Position numbers and translations under genes: made by a program. Positions 53,401 through 61,213 of a DNA stretch of 64,000 nucleotides are shown here, one piece after another. The stretch lies in assembly GCF_019312595.1 (NCBI RefSeq), contig NZ_JAHWDQ010000002.1, positions 62,001 through 126,000 on the forward strand, read 5' to 3'. This stretch comes from Zhongshania aquimaris (GTDB taxonomy: Bacteria > Pseudomonadota > Gammaproteobacteria > Pseudomonadales > Spongiibacteraceae). Each line of letters opens with the position of its first letter. The stretch's first letter is position 1. The notes beneath the pieces are model-generated. The model searched no databases. It was not told where the DNA came from and was given only the letters and a program-made list of their open reading frames with translations.

Positions 53401-53958
53401 TTAAAATTGCTGAGTTTCTGGCTTGTTTAACACTAGCTGACCGTCATCCTGAACAGGAATAGTTGCGCCTGGTTCATGATCCATAACAACCGTGCCAGTC
53501 TCGCCATTCAGCGAGTACGTTACGCTGTATCCAGTTACCCGCTGTTGAGGGTCTTTAACCGTGTTGCATCGGCGTTCAGTGGTGGTATACACGTCGTTCT
53601 GCTGCATGTTGCCCTGAACCTTGTTACCGGCATAGCCGCCAGCCGCGGCGCCCGCAACAGTGGCAAGCTTTTTGCCGTTACCGCCACCAACTTGTTTGCC
53701 GATTACACCGCCGATTACTGCGCCGATAATGGTACCGGTGACTTTGTTTTGATCCTTCACTTCAGCTTGGTGCTGCACAACTTCGTCATAGCACTCTTCA
53801 CGATTTGTGTAGTACGTTTCCGTCACTGGCTTAGAGGAAATAACCTCTGCAAAACTAGGTGTTTTGTTTTCAACATAGCTGTTGTAACCAGCGTAACTAC
53901 CTGCAGCCGTAACCGCCACTGCACCAAATATTCCGCCAATCAATAAGTTCGTATTCAT
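53401..53958 (-). CDS. Glycine-zipper 2TM domain protein
   Basis: A 185-residue envelope protein. The N-terminus has a hydrophobic helix with a glycine pattern (LIGGIFGAVAVTAAGSYAG), acting as a signal anchor. Residues about 72-117 form the glycine-zipper pair (GTIIGAVIGGVIGKQVGGG and ATVAGAAAGGYAGNK) seen in SlyB/17-kDa antigen-like proteins. Cysteines at both ends of the conserved core (REECYDEV and RRCNTV) could form a disulfide. The function is structural or stress-related and not known. The start follows GGGGGCAGTG. It lies upstream of, and on the same strand as, the PA2779/PA2778 pair. Confidence 0.87.
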   Translation of the reverse strand: MNTNLLIGGIFGAVAVTAAGSYAGYNSYVENKTPSFAEVISSKPVTETYYTNREECYDEVVQHQAEVKDQNKVTGTIIGAVIGGVIGKQVGGGNGKKLATVAGAAAGGYAGNKVQGNMQQNDVYTTTERRCNTVKDPQQRVTGYSVTYSLNGETGTVVMDHEPGATIPVQDDGQLVLNKPETQQF

Positions 53959-54075
53959 GTCACTGCCCCCAATTCCTGTTTAACAGGATTTTATATCCTT
54001 GTTTCACTATGACCGGCTAATTCAGTCAGAGTGCCGAGAAAAATAGTGCAGTATTCACACTTAAAACCGCTGAAC

Positions 54076-54852
54076 TCATAGTAAAAACGCCAAATACACA
54101 ACAATTTCAGCGATTTGCTGCGCTGCGCCCAGAGCATCCCCGGTATATCCACCAATGCGGCGACGCAGATAAGCGGCGTAGCCAAACCGAAATATCAGCA
54201 AAGCGAGAAACATCGGCATCAGCGCCGGCAAATCGGAAAAACTAAGCAGTGCTAATATCGGCAACCCGGCCCACAGCCAATGAGATAGCGGCATGGCAGT
54301 CGCCAGCGGCTTAGACTTACCATCGCCGCGGACATAGTCCAGATCCAGCAGATAAGACACTGACAGCCAACGACTTACAATATGCGCCCAAAACAAGGCA
54401 CTAAGCAATGCTAGCGTTGAAGGCAAAGCGAACAGGGCCGACGCTTTTAAGCCCAGCACCATGATCAGACCAACGCTGCCATAGCTACCAATGCGCGAAT
54501 CCTTCATGATTCGCAACACATCATCTGGGCGCCAACCGCCGCCAAAACCATCACAACTATCGGCAAAGCCATCCTCATGAAACGCGCCGGTCACCAAGAT
54601 CGACGCCACCATAGACAGTAATACCGCTATCAACACATTATCGAAAAGAGCCGACGCTAGCATAAAGCTCAGCGCCGAGATCGCCGCTACCAAGGCGCCG
54701 ACCAGTGGAAAATAGCGCGATGCACCATTGAGCTTTTCATCGCTAAAGTCGGGATCAGCCGGCACCGGTATACGGGTTAAAAAGCCGACCGCGAGCAGAA
54801 AAATCTGCCATTCACGCAGTATTTGATGACGTTCTATCACTGACAAGTCCAC
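54076..54852 (-). CDS. cobS: Adenosylcobinamide-GDP ribazoletransferase (cobalamin synthase)
   Basis: CobS joins adenosylcobinamide-GDP and alpha-ribazole to make adenosylcobalamin, in the inner membrane. The 258 residues have many hydrophobic helices. Family motifs are FLLAVGFLTRIPVP near the N-terminus and GAFHEDGFADSCDGFGGGW, the acidic metal/active-site segment, followed by MKDSRIGSYG. It begins at a GTG at 54852. No other cobalamin gene (cobT, cobU, cobC) is nearby, unusual for a gene usually in a cluster, so it may serve cobamide salvage with partners elsewhere. Confidence 0.94.
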   Translation of the reverse strand: MDLSVIERHQILREWQIFLLAVGFLTRIPVPADPDFSDEKLNGASRYFPLVGALVAAISALSFMLASALFDNVLIAVLLSMVASILVTGAFHEDGFADSCDGFGGGWRPDDVLRIMKDSRIGSYGSVGLIMVLGLKASALFALPSTLALLSALFWAHIVSRWLSVSYLLDLDYVRGDGKSKPLATAMPLSHWLWAGLPILALLSFSDLPALMPMFLALLIFRFGYAAYLRRRIGGYTGDALGAAQQIAEIVVYLAFLL

Positions 54853-55019
54853 CTATCCCAAAAATTGTGCCCGGCAATACCGAACCATTACATTTAACGT
54901 CGTCTAAGAAACCGCTCCACATACTAAGCGACGCTAGTCATGCATTACCAGACTTGCCTCGCTCTGCTAAACTAGACGTTCTTCACACCATTTTGCTAAA
55001 CATTAAAAAGGTTTCCATT

Positions 55020-55499
55020 ATGAGTATTCAAACCGGCGACAAAATTCCCGCAGTTACACTCAAAGTGATGGGTGAAAAAGGCCCACAAGACATTAGCACC
55101 GAAGAAATTTTCTCAGGAAAGAAAGTAGTACTTTTTGCTGTACCTGGCGCGTTCACACCGGGTTGCACACTAACTCACTTGCCAGGCTACGTGGTAAACG
55201 CCGACAAAATGAAAGCCAAGGGTGTTGATACCATTGCCTGTATTTCCGTCAACGACGCCTTCGTGATGGACGCTTGGGGCAAGAGCCAGAATGCAGAAGA
55301 ATTGTTAATGCTTGCCGACGGTAACTGCGAATTTACCGAAGCCCTAGGTTTGGTAATGGACGGCTCAGGCTTTGGTCTTGGTCAGCGTTCACGTCGCTAC
55401 GCGATGATTGTCGACAACGGTACCGTGAGCCATTTAGCACTAGAGCCCACCGGTGCGGTGGATGTTAGCGCGGCAGAAAAAATACTCGCTCTGCTGTGA
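55020..55499 (+). CDS. Peroxiredoxin (Prx5/redoxin family)
   Basis: A 159-residue thiol peroxidase that reduces hydrogen peroxide and alkyl hydroperoxides. The peroxidatic Cys lies in VPGAFTPGCTLTHLPGY (about residue 49). FGLGQRSRRYAMIVDNG is the conserved C-terminal segment. There is no C-terminal glutaredoxin domain. The start at 55020 is the first Met of the conserved fold, and upstream codons are unsupported. Its stop overlaps the murI start by 4 bases. Confidence 0.93.
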   Translation: MSIQTGDKIPAVTLKVMGEKGPQDISTEEIFSGKKVVLFAVPGAFTPGCTLTHLPGYVVNADKMKAKGVDTIACISVNDAFVMDAWGKSQNAEELLMLADGNCEFTEALGLVMDGSGFGLGQRSRRYAMIVDNGTVSHLALEPTGAVDVSAAEKILALL

Positions 55500-56308
55500 G
55501 TCCCGCTGTGCACGCACCACGCGTGCTCGTATTTGATTCCGGCGTCGGCTCACTGAGTATCGGCGCCGCGATTCATCGCCTTATTCCCCAAGCAAACCTG
55601 CTCTACGCCATGGACCATGGCGGCTTTCCCTATGGCGAGTGGCAGGAAAATGCACTAGTACTGCATATTTGTCAGGCAGTATCCGCGCTATTGCAAAAGC
55701 ACCATGCCGACATCCTTGTCATGGCTTGTAACTCTGCCAGCACAGCGGTATTACCCGCCTTGCGCGGTATTCTCAACATACCCGTGGTTGGCGTGGTACC
55801 GGCAATTAAGCCAGCAGCGCAGCGCAGTCGCAGCGGCGTCATCGGCCTACTCGCCACCCCCGGCACCGTTGCCCGCGCCTACACCGCTCAGCTCATTAAA
55901 GATTTTGCCTCGCACTGCTGTGTCATTGCGGTGGGCAGCCGCAGCTTAGCACCCGCAATTGAATCGCAGTTTTGGAACGACAGCTCAGTTGACGAGGTAC
56001 TGCAGCAAATTAAAGCAGAGCTCTGCAAACACCCTCGCGGCGCAGAAATGGACACGGTGGTACTTGCCTGCACGCATTTCCCATTAATTCAAAAGCCACT
56101 CGCCGAACTAATGCCGGGCATAGAATGGATAGACTCTGGTGACGCCATCGCTCGTCGAGTGCAACATCTTATAGGGGAGCTTAATTTGCCACTGAGCCAA
56201 GTTGACCATGAAGGGAATCGAGAAGTCATTATTTTAGGGGAAAAGCGAGCGACGCCGACCTTAACGCGTCAACTTGAATCACTTGGTCTTAAACTTATCG
56301 ACTATTAA
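55496..56308 (+). CDS. murI: Glutamate racemase
   Basis: Converts L-glutamate to D-glutamate for peptidoglycan. The 270 residues begin at a GTG overlapping the peroxiredoxin stop (GTGA). VFDSGVGSLS carries the substrate-binding Asp/Ser. The two catalytic cysteines are Cys78 in MACNSAST and Cys192 in LACTHFPL. GGFPYGEW is the conserved Pro-Tyr-Gly loop. The C-terminus overlaps the convergent hypothetical gene by 14 bases. Confidence 0.96.
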   Translation: MSPAVHAPRVLVFDSGVGSLSIGAAIHRLIPQANLLYAMDHGGFPYGEWQENALVLHICQAVSALLQKHHADILVMACNSASTAVLPALRGILNIPVVGVVPAIKPAAQRSRSGVIGLLATPGTVARAYTAQLIKDFASHCCVIAVGSRSLAPAIESQFWNDSSVDEVLQQIKAELCKHPRGAEMDTVVLACTHFPLIQKPLAELMPGIEWIDSGDAIARRVQHLIGELNLPLSQVDHEGNREVIILGEKRATPTLTRQLESLGLKLIDY

Positions 56309-56633
56309 ATTGGCGAACACTTTCTTCGTATTCTGCTAGGACCATAGCAATATTTTCTAATCCCACATTATAACTATTGATGCGTTTGCGCTTATGCTCT
56401 TCGCTGTCTCGCCCAGTGCCAATCGCCGTTTTGTCGATGGTGTCTAAACACTTTATATACCGCAGACTATTGTCGAAATAGCGCTCTACTCTGCGCTTGG
56501 CAAACTCCATGCCTTCGGCATCGGCGATTGCGCCATCGGGGAACTGCTGCGGTGGTAAAGGAAGGACACAAGACGCGTGAGCGAAGGACCCACACAGGGT
56601 AAAAAATAAAAAGCTGGGAATTAAAAAACGCAT
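56295..56633 (-). CDS. Exported protein of unknown function
   Basis: A 112-residue protein with a clear signal peptide (hydrophobic core FLIPSFLFFTLCGS ending AHA-SC). The mature part is mostly charged and helical, with two cysteines (Cys22 in SCVLPL and one in YIKCLD), which could bridge. I recognise no family. The start follows GGAAAG. It converges on murI with a 14-base overlap of coding regions. Confidence 0.65.
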   Translation of the reverse strand: MRFLIPSFLFFTLCGSFAHASCVLPLPPQQFPDGAIADAEGMEFAKRRVERYFDNSLRYIKCLDTIDKTAIGTGRDSEEHKRKRINSYNVGLENIAMVLAEYEESVRQFNSR

Positions 56634-56731
56634 TGCACTTTCCGGCAGTTTTACTAATTGCCAAAGTATACAGAAAATCCGGCTAGACGCAGCCCAACCG
56701 GATCACAACAACACAAAAATGCGAGAAAATG

Positions 56732-57745
56732 CTATAAAGCGCGCGGATCAAACCCTTCCGCATAGAATTGGCTATACCATTTACGGAATTTCGCAATCGG
56801 GCCATCACCGTCACACAGAATCGGCAGCGGCCGATAAATTTTGTGTTCCCAAATTGGCTTATCTTCTTCAAGCTGGCCAACGATATTGGCGATGATCGCC
56901 GCGTTAACACCGCCCTTCTTCACTTCGCCATTTATCTTGGGTTGAATAAACGCAAAGCGCACCTGCACTTTGTGTTCATCAATTGGCGTTGTCAGACCCA
57001 ATAGGAATGTATCGGCAATCCCTTCGAACTTGGTAAAACCCTGACCTGGACCTGCGCTGCCAGTGCGAATAGATCCCTTCACCTCACCGCGCGGTGTTGG
57101 CATATTTGCGACCTGCAAACCGCGAACAAAGTAGCCGTCGTAAGTGGTCTCCCACTCAGGAAACGACGCCGTACCGTGCACATATTTAAAGTGCGCAGGG
57201 TCAGCCGCGTTCTCCGCCATTTCTTGCGGATGAGTGTGGATAATCCACTCATAGCGATCCTGCGGCGACCAATCGTCACTATTGGCCTCGTCATGGCTGA
57301 TAACTTCCCACAGCGGCGCAACGCCGTCTGGGTGGTACCAGGCCCAAATTACCTGATTTGTTTCGCGGATCGGAAAGCTTTTCAAACACTTTTTACCTGC
57401 CACTTTTGGCGGCATATTCTTCGCGTAAGGCACCTCTACGCATTCACCCTCGGGGCTAAACTTCCAAGAGTGAAACGGGCAAACAATATTATTGCCTTCA
57501 ATTCGGCCACCGCCAGTACCTGAGCGCTCGTGAATACCGTGGCCCAAATGCGCGCCCAAATGAGGACAGTAGGCTTCCATCAATACCGCCTTACCGGCCT
57601 CGGTGCGAAACAACACCAATTCCTGCCCAAAATAATGTACCGCGCGGGATTGGCTTGGCGCTAGCTCATCGGAATACGACACCGCAAACCAGCCAAACGG
57701 CATAGGCATGGGGTAGCGTTTCATTGCGTTGGTATCGGTCGTCAT
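56732..57745 (-). CDS. Rieske [2Fe-2S] oxygenase, KshA/Neverland-like
   Basis: A 337-residue oxygenase component. The Rieske cluster ligands are Cys60-Pro-His62 and Cys89-Pro-Phe-His92. The mononuclear iron site has NAADPAHFKYVH with Asn179, Asp182, His185 and His190, the usual spacing. The C-terminal half resembles sterol/steroid hydroxylases (KshA of actinobacteria and the eukaryotic Neverland/DAF-36 cholesterol desaturases). Substrates in this branch are steroids or other hydrophobic rings, so the exact reaction is inference. No ferredoxin or reductase gene is adjacent. The start follows GAGGATAAG. Confidence 0.88.
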   Translation of the reverse strand: MTTDTNAMKRYPMPMPFGWFAVSYSDELAPSQSRAVHYFGQELVLFRTEAGKAVLMEAYCPHLGAHLGHGIHERSGTGGGRIEGNNIVCPFHSWKFSPEGECVEVPYAKNMPPKVAGKKCLKSFPIRETNQVIWAWYHPDGVAPLWEVISHDEANSDDWSPQDRYEWIIHTHPQEMAENAADPAHFKYVHGTASFPEWETTYDGYFVRGLQVANMPTPRGEVKGSIRTGSAGPGQGFTKFEGIADTFLLGLTTPIDEHKVQVRFAFIQPKINGEVKKGGVNAAIIANIVGQLEEDKPIWEHKIYRPLPILCDGDGPIAKFRKWYSQFYAEGFDPRAL

Positions 57746-57931
57746 TTTCTTATCCTCGGCTGAGATGGTCTATCGCGGTGCTATGCGATCAGACCTCAGT
57801 AGGGTGTTCAGTTGGCTTCAAAAACACAAGCTCTCAATTGCCCACCACTTTACTCTTTGAACGCTGAGAGACAATGACAAAATGAGACATGAAACTGGCA
57901 AAAAACGCCAAGGAATGGATTCTTATAGCGC

Positions 57932-57990
57932 GCGGCAAGCACCTAGTACTCCTTCAACATGATATTGATGGAGTACTAGGTGCTTGCCGC
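57932..57990. repeat. Perfect 21-bp inverted repeat, long hairpin
   Basis: The arms at 57932-57952 and 57970-57990 (GCGGCAAGCACCTAGTACTCC and its exact complement) flank a 17-base spacer. The spacer can add four more pairs after one mismatch. It sits 11 bases after the stop of the three-repeat exported protein gene, read on the minus strand. No T-run follows on either side. It could be an unusual 3' end or a mobile palindromic repeat. Confidence 0.8.
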
Positions 57991-58001
57991 AAAAGCCCTA
58001 A

Positions 58002-58637
58002 TTACTTCCAGTTTTTATAGCGCTCCATCATGACATCGGCGCCCATGCGGATAAGCGACTCATTGGCCGAGCCCGGTTGCACACCGGTGCGCAAAATGGC
58101 CTGCTGCACAGCAACTTCCTTAGCAACTTCTTCCATGGTCGGCGCATCTACTTCGTCGCCGTCCTCAGTTTCTGTTTCTCCGCCCGCCGCCGCGCGAATA
58201 ATTGCTTCGCGCTCTGAACCAGGCTCAGCACCACTGCGACGCACCACCTCTTCAACAGCCAAGTCCTCCGCTGCCTGCTTGCTACTAATACGCTTACCTT
58301 GGGCGTCGTATATGCCGCTATAGGGCTCGTAAGCCGTTTCTGGCGGCACACCTGCGCCGATACGTATCATGGCTGCTTCCGTTGAGTCTGGCGCTACCCC
58401 CGCTTTTTTTACCGCCGCCTCAGCCGCCCGCGCCTTGCCAACCTGCATTGCGGTAACCGGCTGGCCACGGCGATCGTAAATACCGCCGGCTTGCGCGCTT
58501 GACTCGGCTTCAGCTTGGGTTTGAGTCTTTGCCGCCGCTTGACTGGGACCGCTTGATTTAGCGGGCGCACTTTCCGCACCGTAGGCAGGCGCTGCCAAAC
58601 ACACAGAAACTAAAGCTAAGGTATTGAAAAATCTCAT
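58002..58637 (-). CDS. Exported protein with three internal repeats, unknown function
   Basis: A 211-residue protein with a signal peptide (MRFFNTLALVSVCLAAPAYG-A), an Ala/Gln/Ser-rich linker, then three similar units of about 45 residues at about 52-95, 108-152 and 166-200. The first two begin GIYD..G. All three have an Ala/Glu-rich helix and the pattern GxxPxSxxxAxIRxGA. No catalytic residue stands out. The start at 58637 follows AGGGGCGATAT; an upstream ATG at 58667 is less well supported. I do not recognise the family. It may be an envelope-binding or structural protein. Confidence 0.75.
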   Translation of the reverse strand: MRFFNTLALVSVCLAAPAYGAESAPAKSSGPSQAAAKTQTQAEAESSAQAGGIYDRRGQPVTAMQVGKARAAEAAVKKAGVAPDSTEAAMIRIGAGVPPETAYEPYSGIYDAQGKRISSKQAAEDLAVEEVVRRSGAEPGSEREAIIRAAAGGETETEDGDEVDAPTMEEVAKEVAVQQAILRTGVQPGSANESLIRMGADVMMERYKNWK

Positions 58638-58755
58638 ATATCGCCCCTGAATATAATGTAAAAACAATCTTGTTTTTGTATTTTCTACGCTGATCGAGAG
58701 CCCTTAGAGCAGCTAGCACTGCAGCGTGTATTCAACACATGCTAATATCAGCGCT

Positions 58756-59757
58756 ATGACAAAAGTTGAAGCTCCACTACAAGATCGCTTCGGACGCGGA
58801 GTTAACTACCTGCGCTTATCGGTCACCGATCGCTGTGATTTCCGCTGCGTGTATTGCATGTCGGAAGATATGACCTTTTTGCCCCGCGCGCAAATTCTCA
58901 CATTGGAACAGTTGTACGACATTGCGAGCAGTTTTGTTCAGTTAGGTGTCAAAAAAATTCGGCTAACCGGTGGCGAGCCACTCGTTCGCAACAATGTCAT
59001 GTCGCTAATAGAACGGCTGGGGCAGCTAGAAAACCTTGAGCAACTTCACCTCACCACCAACGGCGCTCAGCTCGACAAATTCGCCAAACCGCTGAAGGCC
59101 GCTGGACTCACGGGTATCAACATCAGCCTAGACAGCCTGCAAGCCGGTCGCTTTAAAGAGTTAACGCGCTTTGGCGAGCTGCAAAAAGTATTGAACGGCG
59201 TCGACGCAGCGCGGGACGCGGGATTTAACCGCATAAAATTAAACGCCGTTATTCTCAAGGGGCGTAACGACGACGAAATTCTAGGCCTAGTCGACTACGC
59301 CCGCGACAAGCACATCGACATCAGCTTTATAGAAGAGATGCCGCTGGGGAATATCAGCGAGCACGACCGCGCGCTTAGTTTTATCAGCAGCGAGCAAATT
59401 CGCACGCAAATCCAAGAGCGCTACGCCCTAACCCCGACCACAGAAAACACCGGCGGCCCATCGCGCTACTACCGCATGGCCGATAGCCAATCTCGGATTG
59501 GATTTATCTCGCCCCACAGTCACAACTTCTGCCATCTTTGCAATCGAGTTCGACTCACCGTCGAGGGACGCCTACTGCTGTGCCTTGGCAATGAGCACTC
59601 CGTTAGCTTAAAGGAAATCGTAGACCGCTACCCCGGCGACCACGACAGACTGCGCGACGCGATAATTAAGGCCATGGATTTAAAACCAGAGCGCCATCAT
59701 TTTTCACTGGATGACGAGCCCCAAATTGTTCGTTTTATGAATACCACCGGCGGCTAA
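58756..59757 (+). CDS. moaA: GTP 3',8-cyclase MoaA
   Basis: First enzyme of molybdopterin synthesis: a radical SAM protein turning GTP into 3',8-cyclo-GTP. The start at 58756 gives 333 residues (family about 330). The radical SAM cluster is CDFRCVYC (Cys27, Cys31, Cys34), followed by [10 protein letters not shown]. The second cluster motif reads [21 protein letters not shown], and the C-terminal Gly-Gly (TTGG) needed for activity is present. Upstream codons from 58726 are not conserved. Other moa/moe genes are not in the window. Confidence 0.96.
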   Translation: MTKVEAPLQDRFGRGVNYLRLSVTDRCDFRCVYCMSEDMTFLPRAQILTLEQLYDIASSFVQLGVKKIRLTGGEPLVRNNVMSLIERLGQLENLEQLHLTTNGAQLDKFAKPLKAAGLTGINISLDSLQAGRFKELTRFGELQKVLNGVDAARDAGFNRIKLNAVILKGRNDDEILGLVDYARDKHIDISFIEEMPLGNISEHDRALSFISSEQIRTQIQERYALTPTTENTGGPSRYYRMADSQSRIGFISPHSHNFCHLCNRVRLTVEGRLLLCLGNEHSVSLKEIVDRYPGDHDRLRDAIIKAMDLKPERHHFSLDDEPQIVRFMNTTGG

Positions 59758-59768
59758 TTTAGCAATTT

Positions 59769-60254
59769 ATGGCGACAGTAGATCTTACAAGCAAGGACAT
59801 CATCGCCCAACTCAATTTAGTGCCGCATCTTGAGGGTGGCTTCTACAGCCGGACGTTCACCTCAGCGCACACGGTCAAAGATCGCGCAGCGATGTCGGCC
59901 ATTTACTACCTGCTCAGCAAAGACAGCTCGGTCGGTCACTTGCATAAAAATCGCTCCGACATTCTCCACTTTTGGCAGCACGGCAGCGCCATTGACTACA
60001 CCTTGCTTGCACCCGATGGCGGTGTCACTAATATCGTCATGGGGCCAGATTTAGTCGCTGGTCAGCAGCTGCAGATGTTGGTACCCGGTGGCTATTGGAA
60101 GGCATCAGAACTGCGGCAGGGTGAATATGGTTTGATATCTGAGGCTGTATGCCCAGGCTTTGATTTTAATGATCACGAACTGGCCGACGCCAGCCAAATC
60201 CAGCGCGCTTACCCACAATATTGGGCGGCGCTGAAACACCTCATTGCTCGTTAA
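59769..60254 (+). CDS. DUF985 cupin protein
   Basis: A 161-residue single-domain cupin. The opening LNLVPHLEGGFYSRTFTS and YYLLSKDSSVGHLHKNRSDILHFWQHGSAI are diagnostic, with the metal-binding His in the HLHKNRSD motif. The C-terminus SEAVCPGFDFNDHELAD closes the barrel. The family is of unknown function (some members bind sugars or act as isomerases). It starts 12 bases after moaA and so is probably co-transcribed. Confidence 0.9.
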   Translation: MATVDLTSKDIIAQLNLVPHLEGGFYSRTFTSAHTVKDRAAMSAIYYLLSKDSSVGHLHKNRSDILHFWQHGSAIDYTLLAPDGGVTNIVMGPDLVAGQQLQMLVPGGYWKASELRQGEYGLISEAVCPGFDFNDHELADASQIQRAYPQYWAALKHLIAR

Positions 60255-60275
60255 GCCCTGAACCGGATCCACCTT

Positions 60276-61208
60276 ATGACAGACGCCCGCAAGGACATAG
60301 AACAGCTTATCGCCAAGCTCGCCGAGCAGGGCTATATCGCCAGCTCCGCCATCGCGACCACACTTTATATTGCCCAACAACTAGAGCGTCCGATACTTAT
60401 TGAAGGTCCACCGGGTGTGGGTAAAACCGAACTCGCCAACGCCACCGCCGCGATGCTAGCGAAACCGCTGTTCAGATTGCAATGCTACGAAGGCCTGGAC
60501 GAAAGCAAAGCACTTTACGACTGGAAATACAGTAAGCAGCTTTTGTACGTGCAGGTTTTAAAAGAACAGCTACACGATATTCTCGATGGCACCGATGGCT
60601 TGGCGAATGCCGTCGAGCGCCTCCATAATTTTGACGATATTTTTTACTCTGAACGCTTTTTAGAACCGCGACCGCTACTCAAAGCTCTACAAAGTGACGA
60701 CGGTGCGGTATTGCTCATCGACGAAATCGACAAAGCAGATTACGAATTCGAGTCGCTGCTCTTAGAAATTCTGGCCGACTTTAGCGTCACCCTGCCAGAA
60801 ATTGGCACCCTGCGGGCGCGCCATAAACCCTTGGTGATACTCACCAGCAACAACACCCGCGACCTCAGCGATGCGCTTAAACGTCGCTGTCTACATTTGT
60901 ACATCCCCTTCCCCGAAGCAAAACTGGAAAGCCGGATTGTACACAGCCGAGTACCCGCCGTACCTGACGAGCTGCGCCGCCAGCTGGTCAACTTCGTACA
61001 CGGCGTTCGCGAGCTAGACTTAAAGAAGCAACCAGCCATCAGCGAAACCATCGATTGGGCGCGCAGCCTGTTGCTCTTGCACTGCGACAGTTTGTCGAGA
61101 GAATTGGTCGAAGACACCCTCAACGTGCTGCTCAAGTACGAAGAAGACATCAATATGGTCAGCCCCGAACTTCACGGTTTGATCAAACGTGCCACTAGTA
61201 ATTTATAA
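60276..61208 (+). CDS. MoxR-type AAA+ ATPase
   Basis: A 310-residue ATPase. Walker A GPPGVGKT is at 44-51. Walker B VLLIDE ends at Asp149-Glu150, followed by ILTSNNTRDLSDALKRRC (sensor 1 and Arg finger). MoxR ATPases act as chaperones, often with a partner carrying a von Willebrand domain, to activate metalloenzymes. The next gene is exactly such a partner, 6 bases downstream. In CO dehydrogenase systems the CoxD/CoxE pair of this type matures the Mo-containing enzyme; here moaA lies two genes upstream. Confidence 0.92.
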   Translation: MTDARKDIEQLIAKLAEQGYIASSAIATTLYIAQQLERPILIEGPPGVGKTELANATAAMLAKPLFRLQCYEGLDESKALYDWKYSKQLLYVQVLKEQLHDILDGTDGLANAVERLHNFDDIFYSERFLEPRPLLKALQSDDGAVLLIDEIDKADYEFESLLLEILADFSVTLPEIGTLRARHKPLVILTSNNTRDLSDALKRRCLHLYIPFPEAKLESRIVHSRVPAVPDELRRQLVNFVHGVRELDLKKQPAISETIDWARSLLLLHCDSLSRELVEDTLNVLLKYEEDINMVSPELHGLIKRATSNL

Positions 61209-61213
61209 GCGCC

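Noticed and set aside
58668-58755. Molybdenum-cofactor riboswitch upstream of moaA
   Set aside because: The leader is too short and shows no matching conserved structure.
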